Shown here: positions 23,038 to 35,393 of the stretch, piece after piece
Layout: the number at the start of each line of letters is the position of its first letter
Numbering within the stretch: position 1 is the first letter of the stretch
Origin: Anaeramoeba flamelloides
Taxonomy: Eukaryota; Metamonada; Anaeramoebidae
Reading direction: 5' to 3'
DNA: 64,000 nucleotides
Assembly: GCA_027625915.1 (NCBI GenBank)
Contig: JANTQA010000012.1
Coordinates: 1,705,001-1,769,000, forward strand
Notes under the pieces: generated by a model
The model's input: only the letters and a program-made list of their open reading frames with translations
Told to the model about the DNA's origin: nothing
The model's database searches: none
Made by a program: the position numbers and the translations under genes

Positions 23038-26000
23038 ATTATTATCAAATAAAGAAGAAAAACTTTCTTTATTGTTACGATCCCCATATTTTTTACTCAC
23101 ACTTAAACTTTCAAAATTAAAATATTTCTTGTCTAAACGAATATTTTAAATGATCAATAATATCAAACTTTCAAACATATTTTTTCTTAAAATAGATAAT
23201 TTATTTTCGCTAAATCAATTATCATTTAAAAAAAAAATTAAAACTGAAAATTAAAAAAAGTATAATTTTCTTCTTTGAATAACCAGCTGACTTATTTAAA
23301 AATAAAATGTTGTCTTTTCTTTTTATTCATTTTTTTCTTAAATTTTTTATTTTAAAAGTTGATATATAATGATATATCATTTCGGACCAGAATTTGAGGT
23401 TTCTTTCAAGATGTGTTTTGAAAAATTATTATGATTTCCTCTCTTTTCGAAAAAAAATCATAAATCTACTTCATTAATTATTACGATTATCTGATTCTAT
23501 CTAAAAAATATTAAAATTTCAATCAATAGAATAAAAAATAGGAATACAAAATCAAAAATTATATAAATCTGATTAATTATTCCAGTTATTTATTTCAAAT
23601 CATTCAAGCAATTTTTTAGCTCTAAATTTTTCAAGATAAAATTATTAAAAATTAAATCCTTCCTTTTTTATCAAAAAGATAAAAAAATTTGAAAGTAAAA
23701 AACATTCTTTTTTTTGTTTTCTTTTTTTTTATTTGATGTAAATATGAATTAAACAAAACAAATATTTTGTTTAATTTCTATACTGAAGATAAAAATAAAG
23801 AAATTTTAGAAAAATAATTTAGAAATTTAAACCCTTTTAAAATAATGGGTTATTCCTGAAAAAAATACCAAATCAAAAAAAAAAAATGTTAAATCAATTT
23901 TATTTGTAAAAAAGTAGTCAAAGTTTTGCTTTTCATCTTAATTTTTACTTATTTTTTCCTTCATTTATAAAAAATAAACAAACTAAATATTGGGTTTATA
24001 ATTAGAATTCAAAATATAATTCAAAAAATCAACAGAAAAGAAAATTTAATCATTCTCTATTTTCTAAATTTGAACTTTTACTTATAAAACTTTTATAAAA
24101 AATAACTTTTTTGGTTATTTTATTAACTTTTTTTTTCAAGCAAAATTAAATTTATAAGTTTATTTAGAGTTATTATTTCAGTCTGAACAATTTAATACCA
24201 TTAATCTTTAAGGAACAAAAAAATTTTAGGAGTAAAAAGTGTAAAAAAGATTTTAATTATAAAAGGGCAGGGGATAGGAAAAAAAAAAATAATATTCTAC
24301 TTAATTTTAAATGATCAATAAAGATAAAATAATATTCTCTATGTTTTATATATCAATTTCAAAAAAAAAAAACAATCCTTTTGTGTAAAAAAAAAAAAAA
24401 AAAGAAAATTATTTTGTCAAAGACAACTCAATTTAAAGGTTGAAAGAAATTTGTTGGGTATACTATTAAATATAAAATCCCAGAACATGAAAATTGTTAA
24501 GATCAATTTAGCTGAACAATCAAAAATAATAGCTAAAATACAATAAATATTCCTATTTTACCGATAAATATCAAAATACACAAATTTACCTATACTTTGT
24601 AATTTAAATTAAAAATTTCAAATCAATAAATTTAAAAACTGTGATAAATATAGAAATAAGAATAAAAACCCCAGATCTTTAAATTGATCGAGAAAATTAT
24701 AACCAAAAATCAAAAAATAAATCTAAAAGTAAATTTACTTAAAAAAAAAATTATTTATAAAAATAAAAATAATTTACAGTCATTTTAATTTAAGTAAAGT
24801 ATTAATTGCTTTGAATTTAAAAAGAATTAAGGAAAAATTTACCATATTTTTTTATCTTTTAGTATTCTTATTTAAATTTATAATTTTGGAATTAAAAACT
24901 ATCAAAGAAAATACCTTAAAAAATTACAAAATAGATTTTAAAATATTCTAAAAAATCATAATAATCTGTATAGATTTATTTTCAAAATGTAAGAAAGTTA
25001 TAATTTATTTTTCAAAATAATTAACCTAAATTAAATTTTATTTTTTAGTAAATTTTACGATTAATTTTGAATATTTGAGTTTTTTTTTTAGGTTTCAATA
25101 TTTATCAAAGTTTTTAATTTTTTTATTTGAATTTTTTTAATCAATCAAACAATTAAAATTGTTCATTTTTAATAGATTATTTAGATATTTAACTGTAGAA
25201 TGCGATTTTGGATTTTATGTTCTTATTTTTGATAGTTCAAAAAAAATATCTTAGGAGTTTATAAAATTCCAGGATTTTAGATTTAAAAGATAAATTAACT
25301 TTTTTAAAAGGGGTTATTGTCGGAAAAAATAAAAATTCAAGAAAAATCTTGGCCAAATTGAAAAACTCTTAAAATGATTAGAAAACTCAATTAGAACTTG
25401 AAGTTTCAATTACTGTGCTTATTTACTCTTAGAATTTTGAGTTACTGATTTGCTCACTTTAATATCTAATTTTAACATAATAAGATTATTTTCTTTTAAT
25501 ATTTAACCTTAGAAGTATACCGAAGAAGTATACCTAAGATATATATATATATATATATAAGTTCTTTAAAAACACCAATTTGGTTAATTCTGTTATCCTG
25601 TAATAATTTTATAAATATAATAAAATAAAAAAAGTTCAATTTTCAAGAAATTCATATTTTTCTAGTAAAATTTTTAACAAGACATTGAAATATTACACTG
25701 ATAATATAAACCAGTATATGTATTCTAAGCTTTGATCAATTTAACTTGATCAAAAAGTTAATTAAATAAAAAAAAACTTTCTAAAATAAAATTTTCAAAT
25801 TATTATTTTGTCAATTATATAATTTTATACTCTTTGATTTAGTTATAAATGATGTACCCTTCAGATAATTTATCAAAATCAAAGATTAGGATTGTTTTTC
25901 ATTTTTCTGAAATATGTAAACCTTTTAATAAAATTATATACAAAAAAAAGTAAAAAATTATTTTTTCAATCAGCAATAAAATTTCATATACCCTGTTAAT

Positions 26001-27140
26001 ATTAGTATTTTTGCGTTTAGTAAAATTTCAACAATTAAATATTTCTGAAATTTATATTAAGAAATATGATAACAAAATTTCAACAATAAATCTATTAAAA
26101 AAACAAAAAAAAATAAATAAACCCTTTTCACTTGAAAAGATCTTTCATTTTGATTATTTTCAAAGTTTTTCTAATCTTTTTAATTTTCATGTGACAAAAT
26201 ACTTGTCACATAGTTTAGAATTTTTTGAAAAAAACAATTAAACATGTTCCAAAATATTGATTAATTTAAGTTTAAATGGATTAGTTCTATCATGATACAC
26301 TTTGGATTTGGGTGTTTTATGAAGGAAATAAAAATATTAATATTGCAATTAATGTATCACTGTTCCTATGAGTTATGATAAATACAAAGTTATGATTAAA
26401 ATCAATTAATAAATTTTAATATTTTTTCTTTGAAATCTGTTTTGTTTACTTAAAAATCGAAAATTATCTTTTTATTTAATTTTTTTGTTTTTTCCAAATC
26501 TTTTGAAATAAATAATATTATATTTGAATATTTAACACTTTAAAATTTTCAAATAAAAAAAAATAAAAAACCAATTTATTTCCAAAAACCAAAATGTAAA
26601 ATATTCTCAAAAAGTATAATTAGCAAATTTCAATTTTTAATAAAAAAAAAGTATTAAAAAGTAAATTCTTATAAAAAAAAAGTTTGAAAATATTTACAAA
26701 CTAATTTTCCAATATCTCCATAAAGAAAGATCTTTTGAAATAAACAATGGAATATATTATTAATATATTTTAACTGTTTTTTTTTAGTTTTAGCTTTTAT
26801 AACCCTTTGAGTACTACTTATATTATTAAAAAAAATAAAAACTAATTAGAAAAAATAAAAAAATATGAAAAAAAGTAAAACCAGAAAAAAAAAAAAAAAT
26901 AATTTTTTCTTGTTTGAGATTTTATTAAAATTTGGAATAATTTGATCTGTTGTAGAAATATAAAGGATCTAGGTGTTATTTTTTTTTTTTTTTTTTTGTC
27001 GAAAAATCAAAATTTTTCACATTTAAAATGTCAAATGATCTTTTGTAAACCAAAAAATAGGAAAAGAACAGTATAAAAATAAATCAATAAAAATGAATTT
27101 TTGAACAATAAAAATAGAATGAATATCATAAAAACTTAAT
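23038..27140. other. Large AT-rich intergenic region, nothing recognised
   Basis: 4.1 kb of very AT-rich DNA with many short poly-A and poly-T runs and a (TA)n run at 25539-25559. The only open frames (e.g. 26011-26241) have the composition of translated AT-rich noise. Confidence 0.5.
25539..25559. repeat. (TA)n microsatellite
   Basis: Uninterrupted TA run, preceded by two AGAAGTATACC-like units. Confidence 0.9.
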
Positions 27141-27938
27141 TTAAAATTTAGCTTCTTCAGGAACTGTGTAAACTGCTTTCAGGGCTTCTTGGCCAAATTC
27201 CTGATATTTTTGTTTTGTGATCCACATGGTATCAAATGTATCTTGCACAGAAAGGATACACCCACCAATCAAAGATGAGTTTTGTCTTCCCATTTTTTTA
27301 TTATCGACTGCCATTATGTGGATTTTTTTGTCTGTATATATTTCTGTTAATTTCTTTTCTAATTTGTCTTCAAATTGTTCATTTGCATGAAACCCTGCAA
27401 CAACGATATTTTGCAATAAGATTGTGTGTGAAGATTCTTTGATTGAATTGATTGATTCTTGGATTAAGTCAGTGATTGTTACAATATCAACATTTTCACT
27501 TATTTTGGCAACTTTGATTGCATCAGTAACAGCCCATCCATTTCTAGCTGGAACGATTTGAACATAATTCTTACCAAGTTCAACAACTAAAGCATCAAGC
27601 TTACCACAACTGTACATTGACAAAACAGGTTGCACTGCAATAAACAATCCTTGGACATTTAATTCATTGAAGAAATAATTTGCCAAAACTTCATCTAATT
27701 GATATGGCTCATGAACGTGTACACTGACAACAACTTGACAGGTATTTGGTTTAACTTGCAAAGTTTCAAAGATCTTGTTGATCATCTTTTTGAAAGCGTC
27801 AAGATTAGTGATTTCTTTTCCATTGAATGGTTCACCATATTCTGAGCATTTGATTTCCTGTGGTTCAAAAGAATATGTTTTGAGACCAAAGGCAAATTTA
27901 AATGAATAAGTTCCTAAATCAATTATAACTTTTGTCAT
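27141..27938 (-). CDS. Short, divergent actin-like protein (265 aa)
   Basis: An actin-fold (ASKHA) protein, much shorter than actin (about 375). ATG at 27938, TAA at the end, no intron. The N-terminus VIIDLGTYSFKFAFG matches the phosphate-1 loop region (actin VIDNGSGMCKAGFAG). The middle YSCGKLDALVVELGKNYVQIVP corresponds to phosphate-2 (actin GVVLDSGDGVTHTVP). The C-terminal third is clearly actin: LLQNIVVAGFHANEQFEDKL (actin [21 protein letters not shown]), KKIHIMAVDNKK, SLIGGCILSVQDTFDTMWIT (actin WIGGSILASLSTFQQMWIS) and KQKYQEFG. Segments equivalent to actin subdomain 2 and most of subdomain 4 are missing. The DSGDG and SGG nucleotide loops are altered, so ATP binding is doubtful. It could be a very divergent Arp, e.g. 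of the dynactin Arp11 kind, but I cannot assign a subfamily. Confidence 0.8.
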   Translation of the reverse strand: MTKVIIDLGTYSFKFAFGLKTYSFEPQEIKCSEYGEPFNGKEITNLDAFKKMINKIFETLQVKPNTCQVVVSVHVHEPYQLDEVLANYFFNELNVQGLFIAVQPVLSMYSCGKLDALVVELGKNYVQIVPARNGWAVTDAIKVAKISENVDIVTITDLIQESINSIKESSHTILLQNIVVAGFHANEQFEDKLEKKLTEIYTDKKIHIMAVDNKKMGRQNSSLIGGCILSVQDTFDTMWITKQKYQEFGQEALKAVYTVPEEAKF

Positions 27939-30900
27939 TTTCTATTTGTGTTGATTGTTTTGTTTGTTGAAAAATTTGTTTATTTGAAAAAATAATGAAT
28001 TAATTTTCTTTTATTTTTTTTTTAAAAACATTTTATTTACTTCAAATAATGGAATATAATCGATTCTTAAATTCCAATATTATCATTTTAAAGATTGAGT
28101 TTTACAGAGTTAAAGTTTGATTATATATATTTTTTTTTTGTGAATATTCTCAATTTATTATTTTATCAATTTTTTGAGCAACTTTCTCAGAAACAAATAT
28201 GAGTAACTTTTTTAAATTTTTTAAAAAAACTTGTTTTAGTTTGAGATAAATTGTTTTGTTCTTATATTCCAATCCCTAGAGAAATAAAAATGATCAATAA
28301 TAGTAAGTTATGTTTATTAAGAAATTCTTTGCTAGTTTTTTAATAAAAAATTGGGTTAATTCCTTTCTTCCTTTTCAAATATTTTTCTTTTTAATTTCAA
28401 ACAAATAAATTTGAAATTGGTTGTTTAACTTTTCTTTTTTCACTCTTTTTTTAAGAGAAAAATTTGGTGTAATGGATGAACCTAGATGAAAAGAACATTT
28501 CAGAATTTTAAACTGATAATCAATCCAAATTTTAACTAAAATTTGGAAGATATGTTATAAATGAAATCTTCAGATAAACCACTTCAAAAATAATGTTTTT
28601 AATCTTTCTGAAAGTTTTAAAGATCTTTTATTCACAAATCAAAATAATTTTTTTTTTTTGCAATATTGAGTTTTGTCCTTTTTATTTTTTCAAAATCCAT
28701 TTAGGAACTTACCCAAATATTTGAAAGTAGTAATCAAGATTTGTTTTGGTTTAGGAGAAAAATATTCAAGATAATAGAATTATTAGAACTTTTGTACTAA
28801 TATTTAACTAAAATAAAAAACTAATAGAATTAATATCTTTGTAGGTTTATTTCTAAGAATACAGAAAGTAAGCTTTAAGGAGTCGAACATAAAAGAAAAT
28901 TTAATTTAAATACCATTTTTTCCAAAACAAAAAAATTTATTTTAATCTATTAATAAAAGATTGTAAATAACTTGACCAATATCAGAGGATTTTTTTTTGT
29001 AATGTATGTTAAAAATTTATATCGATATATATAACATCAGATCGTTTGTATTTAATTTCAAAAAACTAGTATTTCGAAAAAAAATCTAGAAAGTCAAGGC
29101 TAAGGACTAATTTAAGTAGAATTTATTAACAATTTTTTTTTCTTCTATTATCAAATTGTGTAAATAATTATCTCAACCCTAATTGAAAATCATTTTTTTT
29201 TACTTTTTCCAATAAATATAATTCTAAAACATCCTGTTGTATTAAGAAAAAGATCAGATCAAAAAATTATTAAAAAAACATTATATATCCTCATTAAATT
29301 TATTTTTCTTTACTAAAAATTTTGAAAAAAAATTGTTTTTTTTTCAATAAATTTCTAACTCAAATTTGTATTATTTTTTTAGAATTTTTAAAAAGTTTTA
29401 ATCAAAAGATTGAGCTAATGTTCCCATATTTAATCAAAAAAAAAAAAAAAAAAAACACGTAAAATATATTAAATTCTCTCATTATTTAAATGTGGATAGA
29501 TTATCATAGGTTTTAAAAAATTTTAATTTGTATTCTTGATGAAATATTAATACTGTATAAAAATTTTAAAGGGATTTCATTTATCTAATTCAATTATTAT
29601 CAGTATTTATAGAAGAACCAAAAACTTCTTTATATTAAAAAAAAATTAAAATAAAGTAAAATAACAATTTCATGTTATTGTGATTATTTTTTCTACAAAT
29701 ATATATAAAATGAAATTCAAAAAATATTTAATTACTTTTTTTTTAATAATTAAGAATAATAACTCAATCTGAAAAAATGAACATTGAGAATTTTTTGATA
29801 AAAAATAAAAAAAAATAAATTTACCAAAAAAAATCCAAATAATAGATATAAACAAACGGGGTTAAGTGACTATATTTTAATATAATAGAAAAAAAAATTT
29901 GAAGTTTAAATTAAGAAATGGGTATATGGATATATATGGATAGATAAAGAAATTTTGAAATATTCACATTAAAATATTTAGATATAAATTTAAATTAATT
30001 GGGACAAAAGTTGATAATAAATATTTCGGGTTCAAAGAGCCATGGATATTCAAGAATATTATTGAATATTATAAAAATATAAAAAAGAGTTGTATCATTG
30101 GTTTTCTTTATGTTGGTCGTTTTTTTTTTAAATTTTTTTCTATATTTTGAAAATCAATAAATTTTATAATCAAAAAAAATGTAAAAATAAAGAAATAAAT
30201 AAAAAATAATAATATATAAGAGTTTTTGCCTTGATACTAAAACAAAAAACCTTTACAAAATAAATAAGAATTAAAGGATGGAAATTCTTAATATATTCCA
30301 CAGATACACTCTGAATACCACCTTTTTATTATTTTCCAGGTGAATTTGGTTGGTAATATAGATTTCCAAAAAATATTTCTACTTTTTTTTTCAATCATTA
30401 TGGTGCCTTTTTTTCCCCAATATCAAGTGTTTTCCTATTAACTTCTGAAGAACAAATAAGAAATTAGTAGTATAATACACATCAAAGAATTGTTGATATA
30501 TATCTGAAAGAAAATTAATTAGTAAATAAATTTTTTTATAAAAGAAAAACTCAAACTTTTAAGTAACCATATGTAAAAAACAAAAAAGTTCATTTTGATC
30601 TTCAATTGGAATCAAAATAATAAATAGGAAAGAATTTTCATTTCATTTTCCATACTTTTCTTTTAGAAATCAAGTCCCCAAACGAAGTAGGTTGAGATTT
30701 GTGGTCTCTATTTTAAAAAGGAATTCAAATGAAAACGAAGTGAAAATTTTTCACATTTTTTCATCAAATATCAGGATAAAAGAAAGATTAAATATGATTT
30801 CAAAAGAAATTAATATTTTACCTCTACAACCATTTTTACTTAGAATCAGTAACATTAGAATTAAACTTTTTTACCAAGTGACTATCGATCTTGTAATAAA

Positions 30901-31248
30901 AAAAAAAATAGAAAAAGAATTGTCAACAAAAAAAATCGAAAAAAAAAAAAAAATGTTTAAATTAGAAAAAATGTGAAAAAATTTTGATGTTTCCAAAATT
31001 CATTTTTTCTTCTAATATCCATAAAAATACTAAAGAACATGTAATTCATTCACCTAAGCTGGGTCACTTTGACTGGAAAATGGTTTAGATATTCTTATGT
31101 ATTTGATAAGAAGAAAATAAAATCAAAATAATTCAACAAAAGTAAAAAATATATCAATTTAGAAATTGATTAGAATTTGATGATTTTTTATCTGGACTTC
31201 CCTTACTCAAGAAAACAATCAAATAACTGGGATTAAAGAATTAATTCA
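27939..31248. other. Intergenic region upstream of the actin-like gene, no confident gene
   Basis: AT-rich DNA. An open stretch at 30692-30976 (plus) lacks an ATG start and matches nothing I know; it might be repeat debris. Confidence 0.4.
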
Positions 31249-31699
31249 TACAGCCGTTCCAAGGCTACCATAAAATTATAAATAAAACACAATTGATTTT
31301 TCTATTCTTATTTTCTATTTTCAAAAAATTCAGAAATAAGAGTTATTATTCAAAAAAAAATTTCAATAAATGAGCTATTATTCAAATTTTTGAAACATCA
31401 AATATAAAATTCAAGATCACATGAAACTTAAAAATTATTGGTCCAAAAGAGCCCCCAAAAAAATATCAATATTGACTGATCTTTATAAATTTACCTTTTT
31501 TGAACAATATTTTAAAGTGCTTCATGAATCTTCAAAATTTTTTTTTTTAATGTTTCAAAAATTTGAATAATAGCTCATTTATTGAAATTTTTTTTTGAAT
31601 AATAACTCTTATTTCCGAATTTTTTGAAAATAGAAAATAAGAATAGAAAAATCAAATCTGTTTTATATAAGATTTTATGGTAGACTTGGAAAGACTGTA
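31249..31699. repeat. Tc1/mariner-type MITE with about 150-bp inverted arms
   Basis: Flanked by TA on both sides. Left end TACAGCCGTTCCAAGGCTAC; the reverse complement of the right end is TACAGTCTTTCCAAGTCTAC. The arms continue for about 150 bp (31251-31398 and 31545-31697); the inner 110 bp match with about one difference, the outer part is more diverged. The central 145 bp is non-coding. TA target and CAGT-like ends fit the Tc1/mariner superfamily; the termini differ from those of the Tc1 element at 35394-37176, so another element would have mobilised it. Confidence 0.8.
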
Positions 31700-32559
31700 T
31701 ATAAAAAATATAATAATATCTTGGATATTATATAAAATCGAAATTCTTTATTTATCTCATATTGGCTAATTATGTAAAGAATTATGACTCGGTCTTTTGT
31801 AATATCAAAACAAAAACTTTAAAATTCATGTTTTTCCGAGTTCTTTTTAAACCAAATATATGAAAAATCAACTATTAAATTAATAAGATTTTTTGATTTA
31901 TTATTTTAAATAAAAATAACAAAAATACTAGATTTAAAATGTTGTTTATACTCTTAATAATTAGCAAAAAAATATTGTTTAAACTTTAAAATTTCAAGAA
32001 ATTTAATTAATATTTGAGAATAAAATTCATGATCAATTGTTTCTGATCTCTCAAAGATTCAATTTTTAGGTTTATTTTTAAAATATTTTTTGAATAAGAT
32101 TTTTATTCATAATGTTAATTATCCATACAATCTATCAGAAATAATTAAAAGAGAGATATGTTCAAAATAAAAATTTTGAGCAAATTGTTCTTTTTCAATT
32201 TTGGATCTGAAAAGTCCAAACCAAACAGAATAAGGAATGTTTTTCAGTTAAATTTAATTAGCAAAATAACAACTGTTTTAAAAATGAGAATTCAATCTAT
32301 CAAAAGTTGGTAAAGACGTTTACTGAAGGGGCTTGTTTGTCTAACTTGAATTGACAATTTGTTAAAATAATTGTTCTATTAGCTTTAGGAAATGAAAGAA
32401 TAAATCAGAGTTGTTATTCACTTAAAATATAAAAATGAATTGTGTTACATCAACTGATAAAAAGGTGTAATATAATTTTGTCATCTAAAATTTAAATGTC
32501 TTTTCGAATCAACACTTTTTCATTTTTTGAACTTTTTCCATCTTCAACAAGCTATCTTA
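31700..32559. other. 5' flank of the GTPase gene, no gene seen
   Basis: AT-rich spacer; nothing recognised. Confidence 0.4.
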
Positions 32560-33379
32560 ATGTCAAAAAATAAAAAAAAGAATAATAAAAATATTGTACC
32601 ACAAAAGAGGCCAAATTATTATACAATTGTTTGTGTTGGAGATCAAATTGGTAAAACTCGTTTAATTTTAAGATACATCCACGACGACTTTGATGAAGAG
32701 CATGATCCTACCCTGTGTAACAATTGAACTATTTTACTTTTTGATTCTTTTTTATTTTTATTTATTTGTTTTTTGTGTGTTACCTTCCACTAATTTTGAA
32801 ATTTACTTTTTGGTTTTCCCTTTTTTTAAAAAAAAAAAATAACTTTTTTCAAATTCTCTTCAACAAACAGTTGATCGTCATAAAAAAAAAACAACAATCG
32901 AAGACGAAAATGTAACAGTAGACTTGCTTGATATTAGTGGAAGTGAAGATTATTTTTCATTATATAACGAGGTGAGTACCTGAATAATGTTATATTTTTA
33001 ACTTTTTCATTAAAAACAAAAACAAAAAATAAAAATGAAAAAGAACAAGAAAAAGAAAATTAAAATTAAAGAAAAAATCATTTTTCAATAAACAAATTCT
33101 TTCCAATCATCTAAAATATTTTAAAGTGGTTTCAAGAAGTAGATGGGTTTTTGCTCCTTTACTCAATTAACAATCCAAGATCTTTTGATTTGTTAACCAT
33201 TTATCGTGAAAAAATTATTGAAACACAAGAAACATCAGATTTCCCTTTGCTCCTTGTTGGTACAGCTGCTGATGATGAAACAAATCGAAAAGTCACAACA
33301 AAAGAAGGAAAATCCTTAGCCTATACTTTTTCTTGTCCTTTTTTAGAAGTGTCTTCGAAAAATGGTGAAGGGGTTGTTA
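32560..33379 (+). CDS. Ras/Rho-like small GTPase with degenerate G1 and G4 motifs (3 clear exons, terminal exon unresolved)
   Basis: Exons 32560-32716, 32871-32971 and 33127-33379 join in frame at GT...AG introns of 154 and 155 bp. The ATG at 32560 (MSKNKKKNNKN) is the only start in frame. G1 is VGDQIGKTRL, with three residues instead of four between the first Gly and GKT. Switch I has DPTLFDRHKKKTTIEDENV (DPT holds the G2 Thr); G3 is LLDISGSEDY (DxxG intact); G4 should be NKxD but reads LLLVGTAADDE; G5 is EVSSKNGEG. So the fold is complete but guanine recognition looks weakened. At 33380 there is a possible donor (GTAAGC) and an acceptor (TTGGATTAG) at 33441; the following exon is ambiguous, and reading straight through gives a hydrophobic tail ending at 33438. 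No C-terminal CAAX box is visible. Confidence 0.8.
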
Positions 33380-33441
33380 GTAAGCTCTTTTTATTTTTTT
33401 TTCTTTTGTTTTTCTTTTATTTTTCCTCTTTGGATTAGTTA

Positions 33442-34614
33442 ATTACAAGGCACCAGTAAAAATGTGCAAAATTAAAGTTCCACCAAAACTCTGCACTTTG
33501 AACACTTTTTACATGAGCTTCGTGTTTTTGTTGTTAATTGTAAAAATATGTGGGTTTGTCAAGTGGGTGAATTGATTAATCTTAATCAGGCAAAAAAAAT
33601 TTCAAGAAACTTTTATTTAAAATCAAGACTTGCATTTTTTAATTTTAAATTTAAAAAAAAAAAAGAAATTATTCCATAGAGAGCGTTTAAGAAATGTTTT
33701 TATGAAGAACACTAAAGATTATTTTTGGTTTTTAAATAATAAATAAAAAAAATAGAGCCTTTGGGCCGAAAACTTTTAAACAAATTAAAATGCCATCCAG
33801 TCGTAAAAGAAATAAACAAAAAAAAAAGTTTTTAATTGAGCTGAAAATACTATTTATGTTTACCAATTGTTTTTTTAGACACGTTTGAAAACTTTTTAAT
33901 CTGACTTTTTTTAAAATGAACTTTTTACTCTCATTTCCTTTGTCAAAATATAATCTAAAAATTGATTAAATGTTCGAATTAATAATAGCTGAAAGATCAA
34001 CTGAACAAAAGTTTCGTTTGGCTTTCCAATAAAAATTGTTTAAAAGATTTTTATACAGCTTTCCAAAAAAGGTATTAAGATCAAGCCAAATTTAAACTAC
34101 TTTATATTGTAAATCAGTCATATTATGATTTTCTGTTTTAGAAGGGTGAATTTGATGTTTTATTGAATTCTTTTTTTTGGAAAGATGAATGAAAATTTTG
34201 TTTCTTTTATTTTGCAATTAACAATTCACATCACTAGTATGAAAAAATAAATTTTAAAAAAACAAAGTGAGACAAAATTACTCCTTTCATTAACCTTTCA
34301 TTTTCAATAATAAAGTTTATTCATAATATGATCAAAATTCCAGAATTTCAAATTCATGAGGGTATTGTATTTATTGTTGTTAGTATAACCACCTTTTTTA
34401 AAAGTCTCTAGTCAAGAAAAAAGGGTGTTTTTTAGGCAATAAAATTTAAATAAATGAATGGATGTAACAATGAATTTTCTTTAAATTCAACTTTTGGATA
34501 TTGTTTTTGATGGATTATAACCGATAGTTTTGAAAATGCTGTACTCATCTAATAAAACTGAAATAGAGAAAAAATATTCCTTATGATAATTATTGTCAGT
34601 TTCCTTGTTTTTTT
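33442..34614. other. 3' flank of the GTPase gene
   Basis: May contain the last GTPase exon (near 33442-33580, where a frame stays open to a TGA). Otherwise AT-rich spacer. Confidence 0.35.
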
Positions 34615-35160
34615 TTGATTCAAAAGAATTGAGTAAAATCCTATTTGATTTTACTCTATTCTTTAAATTCTGTAAAACCTTCCAAAAAGTGCCGTAGAGT
34701 GCCTAGCTTTTCCAGAATTCAAAAGAATAGAGAAAAATCAAATAGGATTTTACTCAATTCTTTTGAATTCTGGAAAAGCTAACTGCAGTTTTTTTTTTAA
34801 ATTAAGAAATAAACCGAAAATTTTTGAAATTTTCGTTTTATTTCAAAAATTAAAAAAAAACTAACTGCAGTTTTCTTGAGGTTTTCTGTTTTATTTGTAA
34901 TATCTATTGATTTTCGTTAGGTTTTTTTGAGGTTTTCTATTTTATTTGGAAAATCAATAGATTTTCGTTAGGTTTTTTTGCGTTTTCTATTTATAACCGA
35001 AAATTTATTAAAATTTTCTGTTTATTTCAAAAAGTAAAAAAAACCTAAAACACTTCACAAATAAACGAGAAAACCACAAGAAAACCTAGAACACTTCACA
35101 AATAAACAGAAAACTCAAGAAAAGTCAATGGTGGTTTTCCAGAATTTACGGACTATTCAT
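34615..35160. repeat. Composite inverted-repeat element with several hairpins
   Basis: Hairpin 1 at 34622-34668 (AAAGAATTGAGTAAAATCC against GATTTTACTCTATTCTTT). Hairpin 2 at 34707-34778 has 33-bp arms (CTTTTCCAGAATTCAAAAGA...), 31 of 33 matching. They are followed by GTTAGGTTTTTTTGAGGTTT-type units at 34877-35010 that face complementary AAACCTA-rich units at 35040-35125. GTGCCGTAGAGTGCCT (34689-34704) recurs inverted at 38561-38576. No coding capacity; a nested, non-autonomous element. Confidence 0.65.
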
Positions 35161-35393
35161 ATTTTATGCTCTGTATGGGTTGAAATGTAATACCCTAGCC
35201 ATAAAAATGATTTTTAAGAATCCCAATTAAAGGAAAGCCAAGATATTACAATTTTAGGATTTTTGTTGAAAATTAAAAAAAACATTAATTGATCAGAAAC
35301 TTGAATGAATTTTCGAACAAAACAAGGCAAATTTAAAAATGTTTTTTTTTGAATATCGCTGTTGATAATATCACAATTATTTTTAGGAAGATA

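Noticed and set aside
22220-23149. Several alternative frames of 84-185 codons on both strands
   Set aside because: Shadows of the cathepsin gene, whose motifs are complete in one frame.
26190-26213. Small palindrome ATGTGACAA...TTGTCACAT
   Set aside because: Too short and isolated to assign a role.
30692-30976. 94-codon open stretch on the plus strand
   Set aside because: Starts at TTG with no in-frame ATG upstream and no recognisable domain; kept only as a remark in the spacer entry.
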